NCBI RefSeq assembly: GCF_002904335.1
Contig: NZ_PPHF01000152.1
Span: forward strand, 62,001-126,000
Direction: 5' to 3'
DNA length: 64,000 bases
Origin: Amycolatopsis sp. CA-126428
GTDB taxonomy: Bacteria; Actinomycetota; Actinomycetes; Mycobacteriales; Pseudonocardiaceae
Every line of letters starts with the position of its first letter. Within the stretch, counting starts at the first letter, position 1. This document shows, in pieces, positions 24,824-33,990 of the stretch. The notes below the pieces were generated by a model. The model did no database searches. It was not told where the DNA came from and worked only from the letters and a program-made list of their open reading frames with translations. Position numbers and translations under genes: made by a program.

Positions 24824-26218
24824 TCACTTGAAGTTCAGGTGCCGCAGGGTGGTGTAGAGGTCCATCACACCGAGGGCGAGGGGCAGCACGGAGGCGATGC
24901 AGATCGCTTCGATGATCTCCACCGTGCGCCGCAGCGGCGGCGAGAACCGCTGGTTCGGGAAGATCACGCCGACGACGAGCGCGCCCGCGGCGAGCAGGAT
25001 CAGCACGCCGAAGACGTAGAGCAGGCGGTTCTGGGCGCTCGCCGAGATCAGCCAGCCGACGGCGATCCCGGTGGCGGAGACCAGGCCGGTGGTGAGCAGG
25101 GCGATCGCCTGGCTGCCGTTGGCGTACGCGCGGGCGCGCAGCAGCAGGACGAGCGTCGCGACGACGCCGAGGATGATCCCGAACGTCCCGGGCGCGCTCG
25201 CGGCGATGACCGCCGAGACGGCCACCGTGGCACCGCAGCCGACCATCAGGCCGGTCATGTAGTTGTGCGCGATCGCCGTGCGGCGCTCGATCGCCCGGTA
25301 GTCGGGGAAGCCGGAGTCTTCCTTCAGCTCTTCGGCGTTGCTCGGCACGTGCGGCAGCGGGAGCTTCGCGAGCCAGATCGTGGCGCGCGGCAGGATCGAG
25401 ATGCAGGCGAGCGCGACCGCGACGGTGCCGGCCGCGATCCCGGCCGCCGGGTGCGCGACGAGCGTGCCGAACAGGAAGGCCAGCGCGCCGAAGGTGCCCG
25501 CGGTGGCCGCGGCGATGAAGGTCGTGATGCCGGCGCCGATGACCATGATGCAGACCGAGGCGACGATGATCACCAGGACCGCGCCGAGCAGCAGGTTCGC
25601 CCGCAGCGACAGCCCGGGCACGATGTAGAAGCCGCTGACGAAGGCCAGCGGAAGCCCACCCGCCGCGGCGATCAGCACGCCGGTCGGCTCGGCCTGGTAG
25701 CCCTTGGCGAGCGTCGCGCCGATGGCGACGCAGGCGATGGCGCCGATCCCGCCGGCGATGGCCGCGCCCAGCGCGCTCCCGCCGTAGAAGGAGCCGCTCA
25801 TGAACAGCGCGACGGCGGCGGCGAACAGCGCCAGCCCACCGGCCACGTGCCCGAACCGGTTCGCGGTCTCCTTCGTCCACGGCCGGAAGCTGTCCGGGGA
25901 CGACTCGGCAATGGCGTCGACGACGTCGTCGTACAGCGGCGGCGGCGGGTTTTCGTTGCGCTTGCGCAGCTGGAGCAGCTCGCCGTCGACCACCCCGAGC
26001 GAGGCGAGGGTGCGGCTCGGATCGAGCGGCGCGTCCCCGAGCTTCGCCAGCGCCCAGCCACCGTGGCGGGCCCCACCGTCGGGCGCGGTCTCCTTGGCCA
26101 TGTCCAGCAGCATCGGCAGCAGATCGGCCACCGCGACGTCGGCGGGCAGCGCCACGTCGATCCGGGTGGACGGCGCGACGACCGTCACCCTGCTGAAAAC
26201 TGTCGTGCCCGTAGCCAC
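24824..26218 (-). CDS. eccD: Type VII secretion membrane protein EccD
   Basis: EccD forms the membrane vestibule of the ESX complex. The 464-residue product has an N-terminal ubiquitin-like domain (residues ~5-85: VTVVAPSTRIDVALPADVAV to LGVVDGELLQLRKR), followed by a cytosolic linker and about eleven membrane helices, such as VAGGLALFAAAVALFMSG and LLLGAVLVIIVASVCIMVIG. The GTG start gives the length expected for the family. It is divergent from eccC and followed by mycP, an ESX-4-like order. Confidence 0.94.
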   Translation of the reverse strand: MATGTTVFSRVTVVAPSTRIDVALPADVAVADLLPMLLDMAKETAPDGGARHGGWALAKLGDAPLDPSRTLASLGVVDGELLQLRKRNENPPPPLYDDVVDAIAESSPDSFRPWTKETANRFGHVAGGLALFAAAVALFMSGSFYGGSALGAAIAGGIGAIACVAIGATLAKGYQAEPTGVLIAAAGGLPLAFVSGFYIVPGLSLRANLLLGAVLVIIVASVCIMVIGAGITTFIAAATAGTFGALAFLFGTLVAHPAAGIAAGTVAVALACISILPRATIWLAKLPLPHVPSNAEELKEDSGFPDYRAIERRTAIAHNYMTGLMVGCGATVAVSAVIAASAPGTFGIILGVVATLVLLLRARAYANGSQAIALLTTGLVSATGIAVGWLISASAQNRLLYVFGVLILLAAGALVVGVIFPNQRFSPPLRRTVEIIEAICIASVLPLALGVMDLYTTLRHLNFK

Positions 26219-26496
26219 TGCACTGCCCCCGCTCGGTCGATACTGCTCGTGGGGAACTTATACCGAACCACGCCGCGGGCATCACCGAACGTCCGAAAAT
26301 CACCGGCCACCGCAGCTCAGGGCCGCGAAGCCGACATTACTGTCGGTGCCGGGCCGTACACTCGCCTGACGACGATCGGGCAGCGTTTCCGGGGGGTTCC
26401 GGCATCCGGCGGAATTCCCGGGGGGCGTTCGATAGGTTGGTCGCGCACACCTTGCGCGGTGGCCGCCATCGTCGCGTTTGAATGAGGGGTCCTTCG
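26219..26496. promoter_or_regulatory. Divergent eccD/eccC promoter region
   Basis: 278 bases between divergent T7SS genes. On minus, TATAAG (complement of about 26258-26263) could be a -10 for eccD. On plus, GATAGGTT near 26428 could serve eccC. No convincing operator is visible. A GAGGGG binding site is at about 26484, before the eccC ATG. Confidence 0.35.
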
Positions 26497-29400
26497 ATGA
26501 GCACGCTGCAGTTCAAGAAGTCGCCGCGGCTGGCGGCACCGCGGCCGCCGGGTGGTGAGGTGCACCTCGAGCCGCCGCCCGAGGTGCCGCGCGTCATCCC
26601 CGGGAACATCGTCATGAAGGCGCTTCCGGTCGTCATGATCGTCGCGTCGCTCGGGATGATGGTCTTCATGTTCCAGGCCAGCAACCGGAACCCGATGATG
26701 ATGGCCATGGGCGGCATGATGGTCGTCGGCACGCTCGGGATGATGGCCGGCGGCGGTGGCAAGGGCGGCGGTGCCAAGCGGGCCGAGATGGACGAGGACC
26801 GCAAGGACTACCTCCGCTACCTCGGCCAGATGCGCGATCGCGCCCGCGAGGCCATGGTCGACCAGCGCGCCGCCCTCGAGTGGGTGCACCCCGACCCGCA
26901 GTCCCTCTGGTCGCTGGCCGCCAGCCGCCGGATGTGGGAACGCCGCCAGAACGACCAGGACTTCCTGCACCTGCGCGTCGGGCGCAGCTCGCACCGGCTC
27001 GCCACCCGGCTCGTCCCGCCCCAGACCGGGCCCGTCGACGAGCTGGAGCCGATCGCCACCCTCGCGCTGCGCCGGTTCGTGCGCGCGCACTCGATCGTCC
27101 CCGACCTGCCGACCCAGATCACCCTCCGCGGGTTCGCCGCGGTCAGCATGCAGGGCGACCGCGCGCTGACCCGCGGCCTCACCCGCGCGATGCTCGCGCA
27201 GCTCGTTTCCTTCCACAGCCCCGACGACGTGCTGATCGCGGTCGCCACCGCCGGCCGGGCGAAGGAGGAGTGGGAGTGGGCTAAGTGGCTGCCGCACGCC
27301 CAGCACCCCACGCTGTCGGACGGCATCGGCCAGCTCCGGATGATGGCCGGCTCGCTGGCCCAGATCGAAGACTGGCTCGACGAAGAACTGCGTGACCGCC
27401 AGCGCTTCTCCCGCAACGCCACGCCGGCGCCGGACCAGCCGCACGTCGTCATCATCATCGACGACGCCGAGGTCACCCGCGAAGAGCAGATCGTCCTGGA
27501 GGAGGGCCTGGTCGGCGTCACGCTGATCGACCTGTCCGACTCTCTCGGCAACCTCGCCGCCCGCCGCGGCCTCCGGCTGGTCGTCGAAGCCGACAGGCTG
27601 GGTGCGCGCAGCGCCGGCGGTGTCGAGTGGTTCGGCCGCCCGGACACCCTCAGCCTGGTCGAGACCGAGTCGCTGGCCCGGCTCATCTCGCCGTACCGCG
27701 TCGGCGGCGCCGCCGGCCAGGACGTCGGCGACGAAGAGCCGCTGCTGTCCAACCCGTCGCTGCTGGAGCTGCTCGGCATCCCCGGCGACCCGATGACCTT
27801 CGACGTCCAGCAGGCGTGGCGGCCGCGGCCGATCCGTGACCGCTACCGCGTGCCCTTCGGCGTCGGCGAGTACGGCCAGCCGGTCGAGCTGGACATCAAG
27901 GAAGCCGCCGCCGAAGGCATGGGCCCGCACGGCCTGTGCATCGGCGCCACCGGCTCCGGCAAGTCCGAGTTCCTCCGCACCCTGGTACTGGGCCTGCTGT
28001 CCACGCACTCGTCGAGCACGCTGAACTTCGTCCTCGTCGACTTCAAGGGTGGCGCGACGTTCATGGGCCTGGACAAGGCCCCGCACGTCTCCGCGGTCAT
28101 CACCAACCTCGCGGACGAGGTCACGCTGGTCGACCGCATGAAGGACGCGCTGGCCGGCGAGATGAACCGGCGCCAGGAAGCGCTGAAGAACGGCGGCAAC
28201 TTCAAGAACGTCTGGGAGTACGAGAAAGCCCGCGAAAACGGCGCGGACCTCGACCCGCTGCCCGCGCTCTTCATCGTCTGTGACGAGTTCTCCGAGCTGC
28301 TGTCGGCGAAGCCTGACTTCATCGACCTGTTCGTCGCCATCGGCCGGCTGGGCCGGTCGCTGCAGATGCACATGCTGCTCGCCTCGCAGCGCCTCGAGGA
28401 AGGCAAGCTGCGCGGCCTGGACTCGCACCTGTCGTACCGGATCGGCCTCAAGACGTTCTCGGCGGCGGAGTCCCGCGCCGCGATCGGCGTGCCGGACGCG
28501 TTCGAGCTGCCGTCGGTCCCCGGTGGTGGCTACCTGAAGTACGACACCTCGACGCTGGTGCGGTTCAAGGCGGCCTACGTCTCGGGTCCGTACCGGCCCG
28601 CCGGTCTCAAGGCGGCGGGCCCGGCGGCGACCGTGGTCCGCGCGGACAAGCGGCCGCAGCTGTTCGTCCCGGACTTCGTCGAGCTCCCGAAGGAGCCGGA
28701 ACCGCAGTTCGTCGAGGCGGCGCCGAAGGAAGAGCAGCGGCAGTCCGAAGAGGCGGTCGAACCCAGCGAGCTCGACGTCATCGTCTCGCGTCTGGTGGGC
28801 CAGGGCCCGCCGGCGCACGAGGTGTGGCTGCCGCCGCTGAAGGACCCGAACTCCCTCGACACCCTGCTGCCGAACCTGAACCCGACCGACGACCGCGGCC
28901 TGTCCCCGGTCGGCTTCTTCGGCAACGGGCGGCTGCAGGTGCCGCTGGGCATCATCGACCGGCCGTACGAGCAGCGCCGCGACCCGCTGTGGGCCGACTT
29001 CTCCGGCGCGGCGGGCCACGGCGTGATCGTGGGCGGCCCGCAGACCGGCAAGTCGACCATGCTGCGGACGCTGATCATGTCGATGGCGCTGACGCACACG
29101 CCGGAGGAGGCGCAGTTCTACTGCCTCGACCTCGGCGGTGGCACGCTGGCCGGGCTGGCCGGCCTGCCGCACGTCGGCGGGGTCGCGGTGGCGCGGCGCG
29201 AGCCGGACAAGGCCCGCCGGATCGTGGCCGAGCTGACCACCCTGCTCACCGAGCGGGAAGGCCGGTTCGGGGCGATGGGCATCGACTCGATGACCGAGTT
29301 CCGCAACCGCAAGCGCCGCGGCGAAATCCGGCCGGACCAGGACCCGTTCGGCGACGCGTTCCTGGTCGTCGACAACTGGCGCGCCCTGCGCGACGACTTC

Positions 29401-30510
29401 GAAGAGCTCGAAACCACGATCACCCGGCTCGCCACGCAGGGTCTGTCCTACGGCGTGCACGTGATCATCTCCGCCAACCGGTGGGCCGACATCCGCCCGG
29501 CGATCAAGGACATGCTGGGCACCCGGTTCGAGCTGCGCCTCGGTGACCCGACCGAGTCCGACATCGACCGCCGCATCGCGGTGAACATCCCGGCCGGGCG
29601 GCCGGGCCGGGGCCTGACCCGCGAGAAGCTGCACATGCTGGGCGGACTCCCGCGGATCGACGGGTCCAGCGACCCGGAGACGGTCGCGTCCGGCGTGGCC
29701 GACGCGGTGGCGAAGATCAAGGGCGCCTGGCGCGGCCGGGTCGCGCCGCAGGTCCGCCTGCTGCCGGAGCTGATCACCTACGAAGACGTGCTCAAGCTCG
29801 ACTCCGCCCGGGACTCCAAGCTCGTCCCGATCGGTGTCAACGAAGAGGACCTGCAGCCGGTCTACCTCGACTTCAACGCCGAACCGCACTTCTACGCCTT
29901 CGCGGACGGCGAGTCGGGCAAGACGAACCTGCTGCGGCAGATCGCCCGGGGCATCTCGGAGCGCTACACCGCCAAGGAAGCGCTGATCCTGCTGGTCGAC
30001 TACCGGCGCACGATGCTCGGCTTCATCCAGGGCGATTCGCTGCTCGGCTACGCGGTTTCGGCCGCGCAGCTGGAGAGCATGGTCGGCGACGTCTTCAACT
30101 CGATGACGCGCCGCCTGCCGGGCCCGGACGTCACGCAGGAGCAGCTGAAGACGCGGTCCTGGTGGAAGGGCCCGGAGCTGTTCATCCTCGTCGACGACTA
30201 CGACCTGGTCGCCACGTCGTCGAACAACCCGCTGCGGAAGATCTCCGACTTCCTGCCGCAGGCCAAGGACGTCGGTCTGCACCTGGTGGTCGTGCGGCGC
30301 ACCGGTGGCGCGAGCAAGGCGATGTACGACCCGATCATCGGCAAGCTCAAGGAGATCGCGGCCCCGGGCATGGTGATGAACGGCTCGCGGGACGAGGGCG
30401 CGCTGGTCGGCAACATCAAGGCCGGCCCGATGCCGCCGGGGCGGGGCAACATGCTCACCCGCAAGTACGGCAAGCAGCTCATCCAGGTGTCGTGGATCCA
30501 GCCGGACTGA
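26497..30510 (+). CDS. eccC: Type VII secretion ATPase EccC (fused Ca/Cb)
   Basis: Motor ATPase of the ESX system, which recognises WXG100 substrates. The 1,337-residue protein carries the whole EccCa+EccCb chain. Two membrane helices lie near residues 45-90 (MKALPVVMIVASLGMMVFMF). Three FtsK/SpoIIIE-type ATPase domains follow, with P-loops GATGSGKSE (~483), GGPQTGKST (~846) and ADGESGKTN (~1137). Walker B segments are LNFVLVDFKGG with FIVCDEFSEL, FYCLDLGGG and LFILVDDYDLV. The start ATG at 26497 is preceded by GAGGGGTCCTTCG; an in-frame ATG at 26482 is less likely. Confidence 0.97.
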   Translation: MSTLQFKKSPRLAAPRPPGGEVHLEPPPEVPRVIPGNIVMKALPVVMIVASLGMMVFMFQASNRNPMMMAMGGMMVVGTLGMMAGGGGKGGGAKRAEMDEDRKDYLRYLGQMRDRAREAMVDQRAALEWVHPDPQSLWSLAASRRMWERRQNDQDFLHLRVGRSSHRLATRLVPPQTGPVDELEPIATLALRRFVRAHSIVPDLPTQITLRGFAAVSMQGDRALTRGLTRAMLAQLVSFHSPDDVLIAVATAGRAKEEWEWAKWLPHAQHPTLSDGIGQLRMMAGSLAQIEDWLDEELRDRQRFSRNATPAPDQPHVVIIIDDAEVTREEQIVLEEGLVGVTLIDLSDSLGNLAARRGLRLVVEADRLGARSAGGVEWFGRPDTLSLVETESLARLISPYRVGGAAGQDVGDEEPLLSNPSLLELLGIPGDPMTFDVQQAWRPRPIRDRYRVPFGVGEYGQPVELDIKEAAAEGMGPHGLCIGATGSGKSEFLRTLVLGLLSTHSSSTLNFVLVDFKGGATFMGLDKAPHVSAVITNLADEVTLVDRMKDALAGEMNRRQEALKNGGNFKNVWEYEKARENGADLDPLPALFIVCDEFSELLSAKPDFIDLFVAIGRLGRSLQMHMLLASQRLEEGKLRGLDSHLSYRIGLKTFSAAESRAAIGVPDAFELPSVPGGGYLKYDTSTLVRFKAAYVSGPYRPAGLKAAGPAATVVRADKRPQLFVPDFVELPKEPEPQFVEAAPKEEQRQSEEAVEPSELDVIVSRLVGQGPPAHEVWLPPLKDPNSLDTLLPNLNPTDDRGLSPVGFFGNGRLQVPLGIIDRPYEQRRDPLWADFSGAAGHGVIVGGPQTGKSTMLRTLIMSMALTHTPEEAQFYCLDLGGGTLAGLAGLPHVGGVAVARREPDKARRIVAELTTLLTEREGRFGAMGIDSMTEFRNRKRRGEIRPDQDPFGDAFLVVDNWRALRDDFEELETTITRLATQGLSYGVHVIISANRWADIRPAIKDMLGTRFELRLGDPTESDIDRRIAVNIPAGRPGRGLTREKLHMLGGLPRIDGSSDPETVASGVADAVAKIKGAWRGRVAPQVRLLPELITYEDVLKLDSARDSKLVPIGVNEEDLQPVYLDFNAEPHFYAFADGESGKTNLLRQIARGISERYTAKEALILLVDYRRTMLGFIQGDSLLGYAVSAAQLESMVGDVFNSMTRRLPGPDVTQEQLKTRSWWKGPELFILVDDYDLVATSSNNPLRKISDFLPQAKDVGLHLVVVRRTGGASKAMYDPIIGKLKEIAAPGMVMNGSRDEGALVGNIKAGPMPPGRGNMLTRKYGKQLIQVSWIQPD

Positions 30511-30613
30511 TGGCGGCCGGACGCGCTCCCGGCGAGGTGGGTAGGTTCCTCCCCGAGGGCGCGTCCCGGCGGCGGGGCGCGGGGGAACGCGACGAAATGG
30601 GCGGGAGCTGCCG

Positions 30614-32602
30614 GTGACGGTCCGGGTTGCGGTGGACTTCGGGACATCGAGCACCTGCGTCGTCGCCTCGGTGAACGGGCGCGAGCCGCAGGTCGTGGTG
30701 ATCGACGGCCAGCCGCTGATGTCCTCGGCGGTCTACGCGGCGGCGGACGGCACGCTGTTCGTCGGCCAGGAGGCCGAGCGGCAGGCGGCGGTCGACCCGT
30801 CGCGGTACGAGCCGAACCCGAAGCGGCGGATCGACGAGGGCGAGCTGCTGCTCGGCGAGAACGTCCTGCGGGTCACCGACGTCGTGCACGCGGTGCTGGG
30901 GCGCGCGGTGTCCGAAGCGCGCCGCCTGGCCGGGGACGCCGAGGTCGACCTGCTCGTGCTGACCCACCCCGCGGACTGGGGCGCGATCCGCACCCGGCTG
31001 CTGCGGCAGGCCGCGGGCGGGCTGGCGCGCGAAGTCGCGCTGGTGCCGGAGCCGGTCGCCGCGGCGGTCTACCACGCGGCGACGTTCGCGCCGCAGGACA
31101 TGAAGGACGATCGCACCGTCGAGTTCAGCGGCCGCCCCGGCGAAGCGCTGGCGGTGCTGGACCTCGGCGGCGGCACGGTCGACGTCAGCGTGGTGCGCCG
31201 GCTGCCGCCGGACACCGCGCGGGACCGCGCCGGCCGTCCCCAGCGCGGCGGTTTCCAGGTGCTCGCCACCCGCGGCGATCCCGCCTTCGGCGGCGCCGAC
31301 ATCGACCAGGCCTTGCTGGAGCACCTCGGTTCGCTGGTTTCCGCGGCCGATCCGGACGCCTGGCGCGAGCTCGTCGAAGGCCGCGAGCTGGCCGACCGGC
31401 GCCGCCGCCGGGTACTGCGCCAAGACGTGCGAGGCGCGAAGGAGACGTTGTCGCGGCACGCCTACACCGACGTGCCGATGCCGCCGCCGTTCGCCGACGC
31501 GCACGTCACGCGCGAGGACCTCGAGCGGCTGATCACGGCGCCGCTGGGCCGGGCCGTCGAGCTGACGGTCGCCGCGATCGGCGACGCCGGTCTGCGGCCG
31601 AAGCAGCTCACGGCGATCTTCCTGGTCGGCGGGTCGAGCCGGATTCCGATGATCTCGCGGCTGGTGCACGAACGCACCGGTGTCGTGCCGACCAGCCTCG
31701 ACCAGCCCGAGACGGTCGTCGCGCGCGGCGCGCTGCGGGCGGTGCTGGTGGACCCGGACCGCACCGGCGCGCTGCCCGGCGAAGCGATGGCCCGGCTGGG
31801 CGCGGCACCGGGCGGCGCCCTCAACCCGGCGGCGCAGCGCACGGAGGTCGTCCGCCCCGGCGACGTCGCCCCGCGCCCGGCACCGCCCCGCTCCGGTCCG
31901 GGTGGGTTCCCGAACCGCCCGGCGCCCCCGCCGTCGCCGCCGGCCAGCCAGCCGGTGGCCCGGCTGTGGACGCCGCCCGCCGGGCAGCCCGCCCGGCCGA
32001 ACCCGCCGGGCCCGCCCGCCGGCGCCCGTCCCGCACCGGAACCGGCCGGGAAGAGCCGCCTCAAGCTGTGGGGCCTGATCGCGGCCGCGGTGGTCGTCGT
32101 GGCGGCGCTCGTCGTCGCCGGGGTGCTCGTGTTCGCGAACTCGGGGAACCAGGCCGAGAGCGGCCGGACGCTTTCGCAGTACGACTTCAAGTTCGTCGCA
32201 CCGGAGGACTGGGTCCAAACCGACGACAGGGTCGCCGACAAGCAGGTCGTGATCCACCCGCAGGAGTCCCGTGACGGCAACGACCTGCTGGTCGCGCAGG
32301 AGTACGTCATGGACTACGACGCGACCGCCGACCCGCAGAAGCTCGTCGACGCGCTGAAACAAAGCGCGGAGCGGGAGTCGCGCTACAGCGCGTTCGACCC
32401 GAGCCTGTCGTACGCCGGCAAGACGGTGATCGGGTACCACGAGAGCAAGCCGGACCGGCCCGATCTCCAGGTCGACTGGTACGTCGTGGCGAAGGGCCGG
32501 ATCCGCGTCCACGTCGGCTGCCAGTACGCGACGGCCCCGCTGCGGGATCGGGTCGCGGCCGCCTGCGTGCAAGCCGTGCGCACGGTGGAAATCCTCAACT
32601 GA
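30614..32602 (+). CDS. Hsp70-like ATPase fused to T7SS-associated Rv3446c-type domain
   Basis: A 662-residue two-part protein. Residues 1-390 are an Hsp70/actin-fold ATPase domain: phosphate 1 loop VAVDFGTSSTCVVASV, phosphate 2 LAVLDLGGGTVDVSVV and adenosine motif IFLVGGSSRIPMISRL. No DnaK-type substrate-binding domain follows. Instead there is a Pro-rich linker (~400-475), one membrane helix near 484-506 (LIAAAVVVVAALVVAGVLVF) and an extracytoplasmic domain starting YDFKFVAPEDWVQTDDRV, which resembles the type VII secretion-associated Rv3446c family. Location right after eccC matches Rv3446c in M. tuberculosis ESX-4. GTG start after GGGAGCTGCC. Confidence 0.88.
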   Translation: MTVRVAVDFGTSSTCVVASVNGREPQVVVIDGQPLMSSAVYAAADGTLFVGQEAERQAAVDPSRYEPNPKRRIDEGELLLGENVLRVTDVVHAVLGRAVSEARRLAGDAEVDLLVLTHPADWGAIRTRLLRQAAGGLAREVALVPEPVAAAVYHAATFAPQDMKDDRTVEFSGRPGEALAVLDLGGGTVDVSVVRRLPPDTARDRAGRPQRGGFQVLATRGDPAFGGADIDQALLEHLGSLVSAADPDAWRELVEGRELADRRRRRVLRQDVRGAKETLSRHAYTDVPMPPPFADAHVTREDLERLITAPLGRAVELTVAAIGDAGLRPKQLTAIFLVGGSSRIPMISRLVHERTGVVPTSLDQPETVVARGALRAVLVDPDRTGALPGEAMARLGAAPGGALNPAAQRTEVVRPGDVAPRPAPPRSGPGGFPNRPAPPPSPPASQPVARLWTPPAGQPARPNPPGPPAGARPAPEPAGKSRLKLWGLIAAAVVVVAALVVAGVLVFANSGNQAESGRTLSQYDFKFVAPEDWVQTDDRVADKQVVIHPQESRDGNDLLVAQEYVMDYDATADPQKLVDALKQSAERESRYSAFDPSLSYAGKTVIGYHESKPDRPDLQVDWYVVAKGRIRVHVGCQYATAPLRDRVAAACVQAVRTVEILN

Positions 32603-32616
32603 GAGGAGGGCACGCG

Positions 32617-32964
32617 GTGCCGTCCGAAGAATTCGAAAGCGCCGCGGCGTCCTTCACGCGGATCGGGCAGGACGCGGTGACGCATTCCCGGCGGGTCACC
32701 GGGAACGCGCTCGCGCGCAGCCGGCGGCGGCGCGGCGAGAACGCCGAACTGCTGAAGCAGAGCGGGCGCGGCACGAAGTCCGGCGACCCCACGCCCGGCA
32801 CGCTGCGCGCGGCCGCCGAGCGATTCCGCCGCGCCCGCGGGCTGGCGGTTCCCGCGGCGGCCGATCCGGTTCCTTCGCGTTCGCAACTTCCGGCGCGGAT
32901 CCCTCGATCGGGTGACGACGACGAAGACTTTTCCCAGATGCGAATCATGCAGCGCGATCAGTGA
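32617..32964 (+). CDS. Small charged protein of the ESX locus, unknown
   Basis: No family recognised. The 115 residues are strongly basic in the middle (LARSRRRRGENAELLKQSGR, FRRARG) and acidic near the end (SGDDDEDFSQ); no membrane helix or signal peptide. GTG start 14 bases after the Hsp70-fusion stop, with a good site GAGAGGAGGG. It lies between the Rv3446c-type gene and the two WXG100 genes, so a role in substrate handling is possible but unproven. Confidence 0.7.
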   Translation: MPSEEFESAAASFTRIGQDAVTHSRRVTGNALARSRRRRGENAELLKQSGRGTKSGDPTPGTLRAAAERFRRARGLAVPAAADPVPSRSQLPARIPRSGDDDEDFSQMRIMQRDQ

Positions 32965-33219
32965 AACCGCGCCACCGGTTGCTGTGCGCGTGCTAATCCC
33001 GCTGGTGAGGAACGCATTTCCGGGTGCTGCGCCACGGGTTCGGGGCGTTCTCCGGATACCCGCGGCGACCGGTTCCCGGTGCGGGCGTTCACGCAAGCAA
33101 CTACTTCCGGGCAAACCACGACAAGGGGGAACCGGACATGGCAGTGTCTGCGTCGTAGGGCCGTACGAACGAACAAGCTTGGTACGGACAACCACCACTC
33201 TTATGAAGGGGGTACCGGT
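32965..33219 (+). promoter_or_regulatory. Leader of the WXG100 pair with 6-codon ORF
   Basis: 255 bases without a recognised gene before the first WXG100 gene. It contains a six-codon frame at 33138-33158 (MAVSAS, stop TAG), preceded at good spacing by AAGGGGGA. A short inverted repeat follows: CCGTAC (33161) and GTACGG (33182). The true gene then starts after GAAGGGGGTACCGGT. The element could be a leader peptide or an artefact; a promoter for the abundant WXG100 proteins is expected in this gap. Confidence 0.4.
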
Positions 33220-33546
33220 ATGAGCGCCGGACAGGGATTCCAAGGAACAGTTGCCCAGTTCACCGATGCCGAGGGCAAGGTCACCGAGGTTCGGGCCCAG
33301 ATGGACACGAACCTCTCGACGCTGCGCGACCGCATCGAGGCCACCCGCGCCGGCTGGCAGGGTGAGGCGCAGAAGGCGTTCGACCACGTGATGCTGCGCT
33401 TCGACGAGGACGCTCGTGGCATGAACCAGGCGCTGCAGCGCATCGGTGAGCTGCTCCGCGAGGCCGGCTCCAAGTACGAGCGTTCCGAGCAGCAGCAGCA
33501 GGAGATCCTCGGCGCCGTGAACCGCGGCTTCGACGCCCTCGGCTGA
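33220..33546 (+). CDS. WXG100 family T7SS substrate (CFP-10/EsxU-like)
   Basis: Small helical-hairpin substrate of type VII secretion. The 108 residues have the WxG turn as AGWQGEAQKAF (Trp46) and a C-terminal export motif YxxxE in SKYERSEQQQQE, so it is likely the signal-bearing partner. No signal peptide. Strong site GAAGGGGGTACCGGT before the ATG. Paired with the next WXG100 gene, in the place of esxU/esxT in M. tuberculosis ESX-4. Confidence 0.93.
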   Translation: MSAGQGFQGTVAQFTDAEGKVTEVRAQMDTNLSTLRDRIEATRAGWQGEAQKAFDHVMLRFDEDARGMNQALQRIGELLREAGSKYERSEQQQQEILGAVNRGFDALG

Positions 33547-33603
33547 GCACCTTCCGAATCCTTTCCCACCACCCCAGCATCTTCAGCTCAAAAGGAGTAA
33601 GTC

Positions 33604-33897
33604 ATGCCTGATGGCGCCGGCATTGTCGTCAATTACGCCACCATCCGCGCGGCCGCGGATGACTGCACGCAGACCGGGGGCGAGCTGCAGCAGGCTTTCG
33701 ACCGCCTCAAGGACGACCTGAGGCCGCTGACCACCACCTGGACCGGTTCCGCCAAGGAGCAGTACGACGCCGCCCAGCGCAACTGGGACCAGAAGTTCGA
33801 GGACCTGAAGCAGGTTCTGGCGCAGATCGCCGCCGCCCTGCCGCAGATCGCCGACGGCTACCAGTCGACGGACAGCGCCGTCGAAGGCCTGTTCTGA
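33604..33897 (+). CDS. WXG100 family T7SS substrate (ESAT-6/EsxT-like)
   Basis: 97-residue helical hairpin with the WxG motif at Trp46 (TTTWTGSAKEQYDAA) and a C-terminal YxxxD in DGYQSTDSAVEG. It follows its partner by 57 bases, with AAAGGAGTAAGTC before the ATG. The two should form a 1:1 heterodimer exported by EccC. A strong terminator follows directly. Confidence 0.93.
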   Translation: MPDGAGIVVNYATIRAAADDCTQTGGELQQAFDRLKDDLRPLTTTWTGSAKEQYDAAQRNWDQKFEDLKQVLAQIAAALPQIADGYQSTDSAVEGLF

Positions 33898-33917
33898 GCC
33901 GGTAACCCCGGAAACCA

Positions 33918-33959
33918 CGGCGGGCCCGCACTCCGGTGCGGGGCCCGCCGTTTTCTTTT
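33918..33959 (+). terminator. Terminator after WXG100 pair
   Basis: Stem CGGCGGGCCC and GGGCCCGCCG with an inner GCAC/GTGC pairing, then TTTTCTTTT. This is one of only two hairpins in the window with a proper T tract and should end the eccC-to-esx transcript efficiently. Confidence 0.92.
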
Positions 33960-33990
33960 GGGCAGCAGAGCTTTTGCGGGCGAGGAAAAC

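Noticed and set aside
24686..26485. 599-codon plus-strand frame opposite eccD
   Set aside because: Strongly charged nonsense composition antisense to a clear EccD with expected membrane helices.
26317..30654. 1,445-codon open frame on the minus strand opposite eccC
   Set aside because: It mirrors the eccC gene exactly; its composition (Arg/Asp/Val-rich) and lack of any family motif are those of a high-GC antisense shadow.
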